This document shows positions 1 through 10,741 of a stretch of 64,000 nt of DNA, piece by piece. The notes below the pieces were generated by a model. The model saw only the letters and a list, made by a program, of their open reading frames with translations. It ran no database searches and was not told the DNA's origin. The stretch lies in NCBI GenBank assembly GCA_022385805.1, contig MU277740.1:93995-157994 (forward strand), written 5' to 3'. Position numbers and translations under genes: made by a program. Source of the DNA: Pilatotrama ljubarskyi. Lineage: Eukaryota > Basidiomycota > Agaricomycetes > Polyporales > Polyporaceae. How positions within the stretch are numbered: position 1 is the stretch's first letter; the number at the start of each line of letters is the position of its first letter.

Positions 1-81
1 GAGTTTATGAAACGGCAGTGGCGGTCTCGTGACTGCCCGCTCTAGCCAAGCAGTTCATTCCGTGCGTTATGACAAGTTCGA

Positions 82-99
82 GGGGGGGGGGGGGGGGGG
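82..99. repeat. 18-nt poly-G tract
   Basis: An uninterrupted run of 18 G residues lies close to the left edge of the window. It is not inside a recognisable gene. Homopolymers of this length are prone to slippage and to length errors in sequencing, so the exact length should not be trusted. Confidence 0.9.
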
Positions 100-903
100 C
101 AACGGCCGGCCGCGCTGCAGCGAACGAACGCCTCAGAGTCCATCCCGACGCTGCACCTGCGTGAGAGGACCTGTAATAAGCCGCAGCGCGGAGAGAATCA
201 GTCCAAGAAGCGCGAGCACGCATCATGCCCTCACGCGCCGTCGACGGAGGCTCGCGGACCTCCAATCCTATCACGCACGCCAGCCTTGACGATGGCGTCC
301 TGATCCCCGAGACTGCGGCGCGCGGCGTGGAAGCATCCAGCCGGAGTCTCCGGAGAAGCCTTCCTATGTCGGCTCGGCTATGGGTGAGAGCCAGCCCGAG
401 GTCTTCGAGGACGCAGCGGAGACGCAGCGATTGACAGAAGGAAGGACGCCGACGTCGTTGCGCTCCCATAGGTACGTGAAGATGAAGGCCGACGTCATAG
501 CGGGTGGTAGTGGGATGTCTATAGCGGGCGAGCGCCTGAAGCGAAAAATTACGGGGGGCTGGCGGGGGTGGGTACGGACATGAATATGATTATGAGGGTG
601 GGGGCGCGGTGCGTCCGACGCGTGCGGGGAACGTACAAGCTACGCCGTGAGAGGCGAGTCGTGACGCAAGGATTGACGAGCGTATCTAGGACTGTCGACG
701 GGGGAGCGAGCGGCAGTTGAGAGTAACATCCTCAGCGTCACGGTTCGCCTCGTGCGGCCGTCGTCTGCGCGAGTTCGGTCCAGTGATGATGAATCAGAGA
801 CAAGCAGGATGGTCACGCATCACGTCAGCCCGAGCAACACACGCCCACAGTCAGTCAATCGCCCGGAAGACCCGATCAGCCCGATGAGGCCAATATTGAC
901 ACT

Positions 904-1376
904 GGGTGACTATCCGTAGGAAATCTGGACACAGTTCTTCCACATGTCGGACTTTGAAACAGCGTGACAGGGGCGACCCGAACCAAATCCTCCAGACCAT
1001 AACCCGAGAGTGGTTCCAGTTTAGCAACAGATCTGGAATATACTCGAGAGGCCGGGTGGCTCAGGGCGGGACGGTGTATGATATCACAGATGGGGTAACT
1101 GCTACTAAACTTGGCACCGGAAAGCTCGGCCGGGCGGCGCAGGCAGCATAAGCGAGGTTTGGAATGGCTGAAAAGGCCGTCTGGAATCTGGAGGGAGGGG
1201 GGGACCCCCCCTTCCAGATTCTGGAGGTTAGAACGACTCCACGGGCGCTCCTTGCCTTAGCCGAACTTTGGAAAACAAGGTCGGAGTTTAAAATGTCACG
1301 CTGAAAATTCGAGACACTCGGGTTTGGCATCTGGACGTTCCAAAACTGTATCCAAATGGCCTACGGATAGTCACCC
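904..1376. mobile_element. MITE-like non-autonomous DNA transposon
   Basis: The ends are inverted copies of each other. The first 17 bases at 904-920 are the exact reverse complement of 1360-1376, and weaker similarity continues for about 20 more bases on both sides. The trinucleotide ACT lies immediately outside both ends (901-903 and 1377-1379), consistent with a 3-bp target-site duplication. Termini beginning GGG with a 3-bp duplication suggest a PIF/Harbinger-type element; a CACTA-like origin is less likely. At 473 bp it has no transposase and must have been moved in trans. It contains a strong internal hairpin at 1184-1221. Family assignment is inference; the inverted ends and flanking triplet are seen directly. 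Confidence 0.8.
1184..1221. repeat. Internal hairpin of the MITE
   Basis: Perfect 9-bp arms (gaatctgga at 1184-1192 and its reverse complement at 1213-1221) flank a G-run followed by a C-run that can also pair, giving a long GC-clamped stem inside the MITE-like element. Confidence 0.75.
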
Positions 1377-3647
1377 ACTCTCCTTGACTCGTCTCCCGCT
1401 GCAGCAGGGCCTAACCTACCGCTTACCGTACCACTCCCTTGCTCGCACGCGCGCGCGTATCTGACGGTCCACCCATCCGCATCCTCCCACCCTCGCCTCT
1501 GCCACGCAAATCATGCGCGCGAGGGCAGACCGACTGCCTTCCTCCGCAAAGGGATGCCGTACACCCATGGCAGAGAGCTCGTGACGTCTGACGTGCCAGT
1601 GCGGATCGCGCGGAGGGCCTGATAGGCGTGCAGACTATCGGACGTGCGTTGTGCGATACGGGTCGCGGGGAACTCACGACGCCCGATGCACCGTGCAGGG
1701 CGCCGGGAACCGGGGACCGGGGAACTGGTGCGAGGCCTGCGAGAGGACGTCGAACCTTCAGCGCTCACCGCTCAGCGTCGAGCTGTGAACGCGATGTTTG
1801 ACGTGAGCGACCGGGGAGGACTGGTCCAGCCCGATCCTGAGACCTGCACCTTGAGCATGGACGTACGCATACGGACCGCAGGACGCCGGGCAAGGTTCGC
1901 GTGTGCGGCGCTCGCGGGTGTACAGATGCGCGAGTCGTACCGATGTGGGACGAGCTGCGCAACGACCGCTGGGGTCTTGCGAGAGACGCGCGCGGTGCTT
2001 GCAACCATCGCGGTCGAGCGAGCTCTGAGCCGTAGTTCGCTGCGCGCGGCGCGCGCGCGAAGCCATGGCCAGTACCGTCTGCCTGCAATGGATTGAATAT
2101 GAGGCATGCGAAGCCCTGTAGATCCGGCCTGCCAGAAGCCAAATCCGCGCGAGTCATTGGGACTCTGAGCGGACGAGGAAGGGAGGTACTGTACATACCT
2201 CACGATGAGCACATCGGTCGCGCGGGTGCTATTCCGACGAGCCTTCCCTTAGGTCACAGATGGCATGGTTTCTCCAAGCGGGTCCTGAGAGCCAGAGTCA
2301 ACGTCTTCGTGCAGTTGCGGCCGGCGCGACACGGCACGGGCTGCCGCGTGGACGCTAATAAGTACGCTGCGAACCACTCTCGGTCCATTGTAGCAGCAGA
2401 TGTCGTATAGTATAATGCTTAGGAAAGCGCGGCGCACCGGTGGGAGATCGCGACGTCAGCGGCTGACGTCTCGTCGCGCAGGAGGAGCGGTAGGAGAGGT
2501 TTGGATACCGGGTCGACAACTCGGTGCTACCGCGCGAGATGCGCGACCGGGGGATTCGGCCGCGCGCGGGGCGACCGTCTCAATGATCATTGAGAGCTAC
2601 TTGGATGTTGATGAGCATCATTAATGGAAGGGTAGAGATAGTTAACCGATATGGGAGCGTCGGGCTTCGGACCGGATGCGCGAGTGCTGTCCTGCGAAAG
2701 ACGTCGAGTGGGACTGCGCGAGAACATTGGCATGGGTAGCGACAGTAGGGCGAGGCCTTATAGGATGAAAATGTGGGTCCTCGATTGACCTGTTGGCGGC
2801 CGCGCAGTAGTGGGGAGAGACATGACATACAAGACACGAGGGTGTGCACTGGCACTTACAGCATGTGGGGGACGAAAATGGACTTGGTTAGTGGGCGCCA
2901 TCAAGGAGAGTTTGAGAAGGTCCTATATCGGTGAGGAAGGCCGTCCGTGGGGAGACGGACGTTTTAGGCGTGTTACGTCTTGAGAAGGTGTGCGGAGGCG
3001 ACGCCGAGATCGCGAGTTGAGGCGCAGGACGTTGCAGCCGAATCATATGAACATGAAGGCGATACGGAATGTGGGGTTGTGCTTGCGAAAGCGCGCAGAG
3101 CCTGAGGCGGATTGGAGTGGACGCGAGAGAGAGGCGAGGTGGGGGAGGCTGAGGATAGAGTGTGGGTGTGGGACAGCGTCCGAGGAGGGGATCGCTAGAA
3201 TGTCGGTAGGGCTGCCCTCCAGGGACGGTGCTGAGAGGCGCGAGGGGATAGAGCTGGGGAGAGCTGGCCGCGTAAGGCTTAGGGCGACGACGCGCACTGC
3301 GAAAAGGACATGGCCCTGCCGCGCGCGCACCCGCACTCGCGAATCGCCCGTGCCAGCCAGTCACAGCGCAGGTGCTAGTGCTAGCGCGAGCAGCGAACCA
3401 CACGTGTCGAGCCAGTCGATGCTCGCGGCCGTGCTGCACCAGCCCATACTTAAGCAGTCCCACTGCGCCAGGGCGCGCTCCCTCCCTCTCCTCCCTCGTC
3501 GTCTGCGATTTCCTTCCGCGAGCGTCCGCGTCCGCGTCCGTCGCTGCCCTCGCTCGCCCGCGTGGCGCCCGATCGTCCTATCGCCCGATCACCCGAATGC
3601 GCCCGCCACAACGTCTGGGACATCATTACATCCGGCAGCAGCCCAAC

Positions 3648-6294
3648 ATGAACACGACCACCCTCCCTCTCTTCCAGTTCCCCCCATCTCTCGAGTCCGA
3701 GGTCGCCGCTCGCGCTCTCACCCAGCAGCACCAGCAACCGAGCTCGCCCCCGCCGATGCAGGTGCACGCGCACTACCACTACTCGGGCGCGATCCTCTCG
3801 CAGCGACCCTCCCCGGCTGCCGACTTTCGCCACCACTCGCTGCCCACAGACGACTCGCACGTCGCATTTCCCCACCAGTCCACTCCTGCTCGCCCGCACG
3901 CGCGACCTTCCCACTCGATGCCCTCGACCGTCTTGTCGCGCTCAGCCTTCCCCGCCATGTCCCCATCTGCACTCCATCACATCGCCCACCCACACTTTCA
4001 AGCTAGCACCTCCTTCGCATCAGCGCCACGCCCGCTCGCTCCCCCACACGATCCCCCGCATACGCGAGAGGGACAGCACGCCGCGGTGTACGTACAGCAA
4101 GACGGCAGCTCGGTGAGTGATTTTGCTGATCTGGCTTGCCATTTGATGCGCGAGTGACGTGAATATCGTCCTCGCTTCTTTTCCCTCCCTGCGCACGCTC
4201 ACCCGCTTTTCTCGGATAGCGCCCAGGCCCTGATGACCGTCCGCAGTGGGCGCCGTCGACCGCGAACGTCTACTCTTCCGAGTCCTCCTCTCAAGCTATG
4301 CACGCCGCCGTCCCTGAGCCCAGCCACGAGCCCGAGCATATCTTCGCTATGAAGCAGGAGGACGATATGGAAGACGAGCGTATGCAGTGGGCGGACGAGA
4401 CCGAGCAGCTCTACTACGCTCACCCGCCCGATGACGGCGAGCCTGTCTACGACATGGACACCTCCTCGTCCAGCGCGCCGAACGAGCAGAGCTCCGACAC
4501 GTGCGGATACGTGAAGCAGGAAGATCGGTGGGACGGCACCCAGGCGAGCCCGTTCCCTCCATCCCAGATACACATACACGCTAACGCTTATCCTCATCCA
4601 GCAGCTGTACCACATCCAGCAGCCGGAGCTCATGATCGACACCTCCGGCATGGCCAGCGCGTACCCGGACTACGTCTTTTGCGACAGCCCCATCTCCGTC
4701 GACTCCTACATAGGCCCCGACTACCCCGACTATGCTCATCTCAGCCACTCCCACCCCGGCCCTTCGCTGCACATGCACATGGGCTACCCGCTCCCGCCGC
4801 CGTCGGCGAACTCCCGCAGCTACACCCTCGAGGGCGCCATCACGCCCATCACGCCCGTCCCGCCCGCCGCGCTTCCCCCTCCCAGTAGCGCGTCCGCGCA
4901 GGGCAAGGGCAAGGGCAAGGGCAAGGAAGTCGCGCCGCCGAGCCCGAAGCAGGGGCGCAGCGCGTCGCCCCCGCCCATGGGCTCCCTCCTCCCGCCCACT
5001 CCTCCTCCCGCGAAGCCCCCGACGAAGCCCGAGCGCGAGTCCTCCTCCGTACCCCCGCCAGCAGCATCCTCACCCTCGCAAGCACCAGCCGCAGCAGCAG
5101 GAACGGCGCAAAAACGCCCGCGCGGCCGACCGCGCAAAAACCCTCCCGCCACCACCGCCTCCGCACGCCCGCCTTCCCCGCCCCCTGTCGTCGACTACCC
5201 CTTCCCGCACTTCCCTTCTTCCTCCTCTTCCTCTTCCCCCTCCTGCGGCTCCGCCCTCAACCCAGGCGAGGACGGCCTCATCGCCGCACTATCACACCCG
5301 CTCCCCACGCTTACCGCGGGCACCCCGGGGGCGACCGGCCCCCTGCCCTCCTCTCCAGGGAAGGCGGGCGCGGGGCTCGGAGCGGGGCAGGCGATCTTCA
5401 GACTGAACCTGCCGAGGGATGGCGAGGGCACGCAGGGCGAGGGAGAGGCGGACGGGCGCGAAGGCGAGAAGAAGAAGCCGATCATGGCCTGCCTCTTCTG
5501 TCGCGAACGCAAGATCGCGTGCGGGCCTCCGCCGCCGGGGGGCCCAAGGCGGTGCAAGTGAGCTTCCTCTCTCGCTCCCTCTCGGAGGACATTGCTGACT
5601 GGACTGGACCGATAGCCAATGCACGCGCCGCGACCTCGTGTGCGAATACCCCAAGGAGTCCCGGCGCGGCCAGCACAAACGCGGCGCGCGCGCGGCGCGC
5701 ATCGAGGCCCTCGCCTCTGGGACCGCCTCTGGGACCGTCGCCTCCGCCGCGCCCGCCGCAATCAAGCCCAAAGGGAAGGCGAAGGCCGCCTCCGTGGGTG
5801 GGATGAAGATCGACACTGCGAACCTTCCCGCCGCCGGGCCGTCCGGCGTACACGCGCACCACTCGTTCTGCACCGACACGCCCGGACCTGGGTCCCCGCT
5901 CACCCCGCTCTCCTCCCCGCACCCGTGCACGTCCACGTCCACATCTTCCTCCTCCTCAGGCTCGGGGTCGAGTCTGCCCGTAGAGCGCCCGAGTCGATCC
6001 GAGAAGGTCGCGCGCGCGCAGGAGAGGGAGCGCGAGGGCAAGGAGCGCTCGCGGTCGCGTGCCGTGCCCGCGCGCGGGGCGTGGGACGGCGCGGCGGGCG
6101 CGGCTGCGAGGCGCGCCGTGCAGCAGCAGCAGAAAAGGAGGGCTGTCGCTGGGCTCCATAGCGAATTGCCGCAACAGGGCGGGGTGGTGATGGGCGGTGA
6201 CCAGCCGAGGATGGCTGGGATGGCGGGGAGCTCGGAGCTTTCGATGGCGGGGATGGGGATGGGGATGGGGATGGGGATGGGGTATGGGGGGTGA
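3648..6294 (+). CDS. Zn(II)2Cys6 transcription factor with AT-hook
   Basis: Nuclear DNA-binding regulator of unknown targets. Proposed exons are 3648-4112, 4220-4543, 4602-5557 and 5616-6294, giving about 807 aa. Intron 2 reads as GC-AG if the exon ends at 4543; a GT donor at 4511 also keeps frame. The zinc cluster lies at about residues 557-590, split by the last intron: Cys-x2-Cys-x6-Cys, a 10-residue Gly/Pro linker, then Cys-x2-Cys-x6-Cys. An AT-hook core (KRPRGRPRK) lies near residue 432. The rest is low complexity: His/Pro/Ser-rich N terminus, an acidic Tyr-rich middle resembling an activation domain, a GK repeat, and a C-terminal GM repeat. Two KQED patches match the sumoylation consensus. 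A C-terminal zinc cluster is common in basidiomycete regulators and unlike Gal4. The start at 3648 has A at -3; an upstream in-frame ATG at 3597 is the alternative. Confidence 0.85.
6249..6282 (+). repeat. GGGGAT hexanucleotide microsatellite (coding)
   Basis: About five tandem copies of the 6-bp unit ggggat within the last exon of the transcription factor. They encode the Gly-Met repeat just before its stop codon. The tract is in frame, so changes in unit number would lengthen or shorten the C terminus without a frameshift. Confidence 0.85.
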
Positions 6295-6984
6295 GTCGAG
6301 TTTCGACGCGCTGGCGCTGTGAGCGGGCGGGCTCGCGTCGTGTCGCGGTTCGTTTGGAGACACGTTCGTGCTCTGCTTCGTTCTTCTTGATCCACACAGC
6401 TTCTGTTCCAATTCACGCATTCGTGTTCCCAGTCTCGTATACTCTTCAACGTCTCGTCTTGCTGCTTTCTTGTCCCGTCGCTTTCGACCAGCTTCGACTG
6501 TCGCAGTGCTGTAACGTTCCCCGTACGATCTTGTTTCGTTGTCTTGTCCACCTAACATGTCTACCGCGTCCCGTCCGCGTTCTCCACAATATGCTCCCAG
6601 TGCTATCGCCTGTCCGTGTCCATACCCATGCTTTGTACTATCTGCTGTACCACTAACGTCGACCCACAATGTACATACCCATATCCACACCCTCGTCGCT
6701 TTCTCTCTATGCTGGCTTGGAATCCACTGAACGTGCAGTTCAGCAAGTATTCGATAATCAGCGACTGCTCCTCCTACGAGTTTGTCTTGTGCTCTCGGGC
6801 CAGGGCACCGTTGCGCGAGCACGCGACTTGAGATTTATGTTATGATATAGTAGCTATAGCAAGAGAGATATGCGATACACGAATCCCGGAAGTCCGACGC
6901 CGCATCCATCTGATTCCAAAATCCCAGGGCTAGCTATAAAGACAGACGATCGTATACAAGGTGGCTTGAATGTAAAGGTCGGGT
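6295..6984. other. Convergent intergenic region
   Basis: Tail-to-tail spacer between the transcription factor (+) and the aspartic peptidase (-). It is T/C-rich near 6380-6560 and presumably holds both 3' UTRs. No further gene was recognised. Confidence 0.55.
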
Positions 6985-7127
6985 TCATTGGCGAGGTACA
7001 TTCCCGCAGCACCCGCACAGGCTGCAGATCCAGAGCTGGAAGAGGGGCGAACGCTCGCACGCGGCGCCTGGGTCTTTGAAGAGCAGGCGGGCGTACCAGG
7101 GGCCGTTGTCGGGCAGGTGACACGAAG

Positions 7128-7159
<32 letters not shown>

Positions 7160-9384
7160 CATGACGACGAGGACGAGCCCCAAGGGCCGTCACTGTACTT
7201 CTGGGATGCCGTCACGGTTTGCCATGGCACGGCGGAGGTCTTGGCACCCGTCTTGTACGTGGCGGACGTCGTCGTGCTTGAGGTGGAGACTGTGGAGCTA
7301 GAAGAGGACGAGGACGAAGACGTGCGCGAGGGCGGTTTTTCAACCGGCTTTGTGAAGGTGGCAGTTGCCTTGATGCTAGTGCTGATGCTAGTGGATGACG
7401 TAGCCTCGCTCTCCAAAATGAGGCTGCTCGACGTCGGCGCAATGTCAACCGTGCCTGCAGAGGCGCACGTTAGCACCGTGCCAAGCCACCAGCCAAAGCA
7501 TGAAGACTCACTCTCGAAGTTCCCGCCGTCCTTTTGCGCATCCTCGACCGCATCGTCCAACAGCTCATCCGCGTCCTTCGGCACAAGCGACACGAAGCCC
7601 ATCCTCGGCGGGTCCACCGAGGGATGCGTCAAGTTCCCATAATAGAAAACCACCGCGTTGCTCTTCAAGAACGGGTCACCCAGGTTCCAGCTGAATAGCG
7701 CTCCGCTCCCCGGCGGGTCCGTCCCCACGACGTTGTCCGCGACGCAGTCCACTGCATCCCCAGCCACAGCCTGAGAGACGAAGTCGCGTGGGTCGACGGG
7801 GAAGAGCTTGCCCCCGATTTGGAAGGCGAGCGTGTGTCCGGAGGCGCAGGGGAGCGTGGGCCGCGCGGTCGGGTCGGCGGCGAATGCGGGTGAGGCTTTC
7901 TGCAGGATGGTGGAGACGACGTCGGAGGGCCCGCGGATGAGCGAGTTGCCCTAATGCGGAGGTAGCATTAGCCAGAGTACATGGCAGACGAGAGACCATA
8001 CTCACTGTGTCGATCAACGCTGATAGGGAAGGCTGCTGGATGCCCGAGGCTTGTTGAGTACTGTCAGCCAGACGCTTGCCGTCCAGAAAGACGGCGTCCA
8101 GCTCTACTTCCCAGCGTTTACACACAAGGCATGCCACCAGGTCAGCGTCTCATCAAGATCGAGGCAATGACTGTAAACTCACAGAGGATAGACCTCAGTG
8201 GGCGCGAACGCCGGAGCTTGTAGGCCGCCGTCTATATCGCGATAGAGCCGGACAGGCACCCAGGTGATGCTCGAGTTGTCGATACCCTCGGGAAGCGTGC
8301 CAATTGTCACTTGACCCTGTCCCGAGACATCTATGGTGTCGCGCTGGAGGGTGATCTGCGTATTGTATCAGTATATGGCTAGACTCCCGTGCTATGATAG
8401 AATTTTTTACAGCAAACAGAGGCTCGTCAATGGCTTCCGCCTCTATCAGACGGGAGATGAGAGGTCCAGAGTGCCCCGTTTCTAGGATGAACGTGTCTGT
8501 GCCGGCGGAGCGATTCTGTATCTGAAGGACACTAGATTTCAGCACGAGCCATGGAGGGAGTACTGAGGAAGCGTACCTCCGCTGCAATAGTGGCCGCCTG
8601 GACGAAGCTGGAACCCTCATAGTCAGCCCGCGATCCATCGGGGATAATAAATATTTCGTTTCTCGCACCTCTGAGCAGGGAAACCCAAACCGAATATCCC
8701 GGCACCGCCATTCGACACAGCGGAATTATCCGTATCGTTCACCGCAGCCAGCGGCTGGTCCTCCAATGTCAATCCGGCCAGCGTGACCGTATCACGACCG
8801 ACGGGCCCGCTCGCGTGCGTCCCGGTCTTCGAGTCTCCGTACCGCAAGTCGACAGAGCCGCCGCTCGGTCGGAACGACTGGGTATCGTCGTATGGCGTGC
8901 TAGAGGTTTGTTGGCACTGTGGCGTGCTGCAAGCGGTAGTGAAAGCCCATAGATCGCTGGACCCGGTGTCTGTAACGAACATCAATTTCAGTAAACACCT
9001 CGTTAGCCGCAGTGGCGAGTGGACGGACCGAGATTCAGTGACACCATCGAGTTGCCGATGGTGAGGGCGACTGTGTAGAATCTGTCGCAGCGTAAGCTGG
9101 TGGCGGCGACTAAGAGACGTTCTGACGCCGGGCACTCACAGATCTGCGCTGTCACCGAGGCCTACGCTGCCTCCGACGATATCGTCGTTCATGCCATCTC
9201 TAGGAAGGATCCGCCGTGAATGTTTGTTGAAAGGAAGAGTGATTGGGGCCTTCTTGGAAGACGAAGGGTCGTGGTGTGGTTTGTGGCCAAAGGAAACAGT
9301 GTTGCTTCGCAAAGGAGAGGCAGCCGCGAACGCAGGTAGATAGACGAGTAGAGCAGCACTGAAACTGATGAGCGTGAAGTGCAT
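6985..9384 (-). CDS. Secreted pepsin-like aspartic peptidase (family A1)
   Basis: Extracellular or wall-associated endopeptidase. Proposed exons, high to low: 9384-9140, 9081-9029, 8969-8669, 8607-8577, 8521-8411, 8355-8183, 8117-8006, 7950-7512, 7454-6985. It starts with a hydrophobic signal peptide (MHFTLISFSAALLVYLPAFA), then a basic propeptide. The first catalytic Asp is in DTGSSDLW (exon 2/3 junction) and the second in ALIDTGNS (exon 7/8 junction), the normal bilobal arrangement. A conserved C-terminal block (NLGDPFLKSNAVVFYYG) completes the fold. A long Ser/Thr-rich tail follows, typical of O-glycosylated wall anchoring, ending in a Cys-rich segment of uncertain reading. The intron 8182-8118 is odd: family-like sequence (VYPL/RWEVELD) is kept only if the acceptor is AA, not AG. 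Family assignment is firm; the last about 60 residues are not. Confidence 0.88.
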
Positions 9385-10741
9385 TATGAAGATGAAGTAT
9401 TAAGACGCAGTAAGTAGGAAAGAGGTCCGCGAGAGAATTGAAAGAGAACGGAGTGTAGGCCCGCCCGAGAACGGGGAGGGAGTGACGGAATACTCGCTGA
9501 GCATCTGCTACCTCTTCATAAATATCACCACCCATCCTGTGCTGAAGAGGGCGGTACAGCGCGGGCGCCCATACTCGGGCCTGGCGGTCTGACCGTTTTT
9601 GGCGGGGTTTCGACTTGCGAGGGGAGCCATCCTCCAAGGGCAGGTTCTGCGATTGAATGTACGCCTCGGACCTCGGTGGCATTGCCCATACGGGCGAGGG
9701 ACACTGCAAGCCACTCATGGCTTTGTTGTCCTGCTCGCAGTCTCTGTGCAGGTGCTGCCATGGCCAACGATTGCTATCCGCTTTCCTTGCGAGACCATGC
9801 GGTGAGCTCATGCGGTCCTGTGTGCTCGCGCCCAACATCATCAGGGACCACGGCGGTCAAACCGGATAGCACAGCAACAGCGCCCAGTTTGAAGTCTCAG
9901 TCTAAAGACTCACAGCATCAGTGACTGAGCCTGGTGTCAGAGTCAGTATGAGGTCGCTCAGTCATCTTCCTGATTGGTGATAATGTTATAGGAACCCGGG
10001 CTGGAACTGAGCCGACTCGTATGTTGTACGTTGCGAGTCTTGGGGCTTGCCCCGCTATGCATAAAGCATAGTAGCCAGACACTCCGAGAGATTTCAAGTG
10101 GTGTTACTGCACCTGGAAGAGAGAGGCCTTGGGAAGGTAGTTAGCGGAGAAGAGGCACGGCTTGTAGGCGCCCGTGAGCCTGTTGGCAGCCGGATGGTGA
10201 CGTATATCTAAGCGCTGGGCGTTCAGTACAATTTACGGATTGGAACGCCAAACGCCAGGTGATGTGCCGACATGTTATGCATGAAAGAGAACGTCCAGTA
10301 CAACTTCGACGAGTCCTCCAGCCTCCAAAGATTGCTCGACGACGTCCGGAGTGGTGTTGCCAGGATTTGCACCCCGTACACCATTCGAACGCGAGGTGGT
10401 CCACCTAGTGCCGTACTTGCTCTTACAGCTTCGAGTCTCAGAAAAGAGCGCAGGTACTCAGTCGCGCCCGAGGCGGTATTGGATACACCTACAGCCTTGC
10501 GCCCGCGCCGTACTGGAACGTGGGCGTTGCTCCGGGGCCTGTATCATGAGCGCTGTATCCTCAGTATCTCCTATTCTCAGATCTCGAAGACTATCTGGCG
10601 CTCTATACTAGTGATATCCCTGCGGACATCATGCCCGTGCCAGCGCAGTACTTGGAGCCGATATTAGGACGACATCTTGCGTGGGCTGGGGGCTCTGAAG
10701 TCCAGTGCAATCTCCTTTAAAGAGAGCGTTGGACCAGACTC
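9385..10741. other. Divergent intergenic region
   Basis: Spacer between the divergently oriented aspartic peptidase (-) and the dehydrogenase (+). An AT-rich TATA-like segment sits near 9517-9525, about 130 bp before the peptidase start. Small ORFs on both strands overlap each other and lack recognisable similarity or paired splice sites. No gene is called. Confidence 0.55.

Larger units (their letters stand above)
1..3596. other. Gene-poor left flank
   Basis: About 3.6 kb without a recognisable protein. Open frames exist on both strands (for example 2990-4006), but they are arginine- and proline-rich, overlap one another and show no domain or plausible intron structure, as expected of GC-rich non-coding DNA. 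The identifiable contents are the poly-G tract, the MITE-like element at 904-1376 and, from about 3470, a C/T-rich stretch that is probably the core promoter and 5' UTR of the transcription-factor gene beginning at 3648. Confidence 0.6.

Noticed and set aside
2990..4006. 338-codon plus-strand open frame
   Set aside because: Arg/Ser/Pro-rich, no domain, and overlaps exon 1 of the transcription factor in another frame.
5292..6551. 419-codon open frame on the minus strand
   Set aside because: It lies wholly opposite the last exons of the transcription factor, whose zinc cluster and splice sites fix the coding strand. The frame is a product of GC-rich codon bias.
6854..7183. Hydrophobic stretch (VLVVMVVVAVAVAVAVF) in another minus-strand frame of the peptidase tail, suggesting a transmembrane anchor
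   Set aside because: No donor/acceptor pair was found that would switch the peptidase into this frame without a stop. The hydrophobicity arises from the tcg/ccg repeat that codes Ser-Pro in the real frame.
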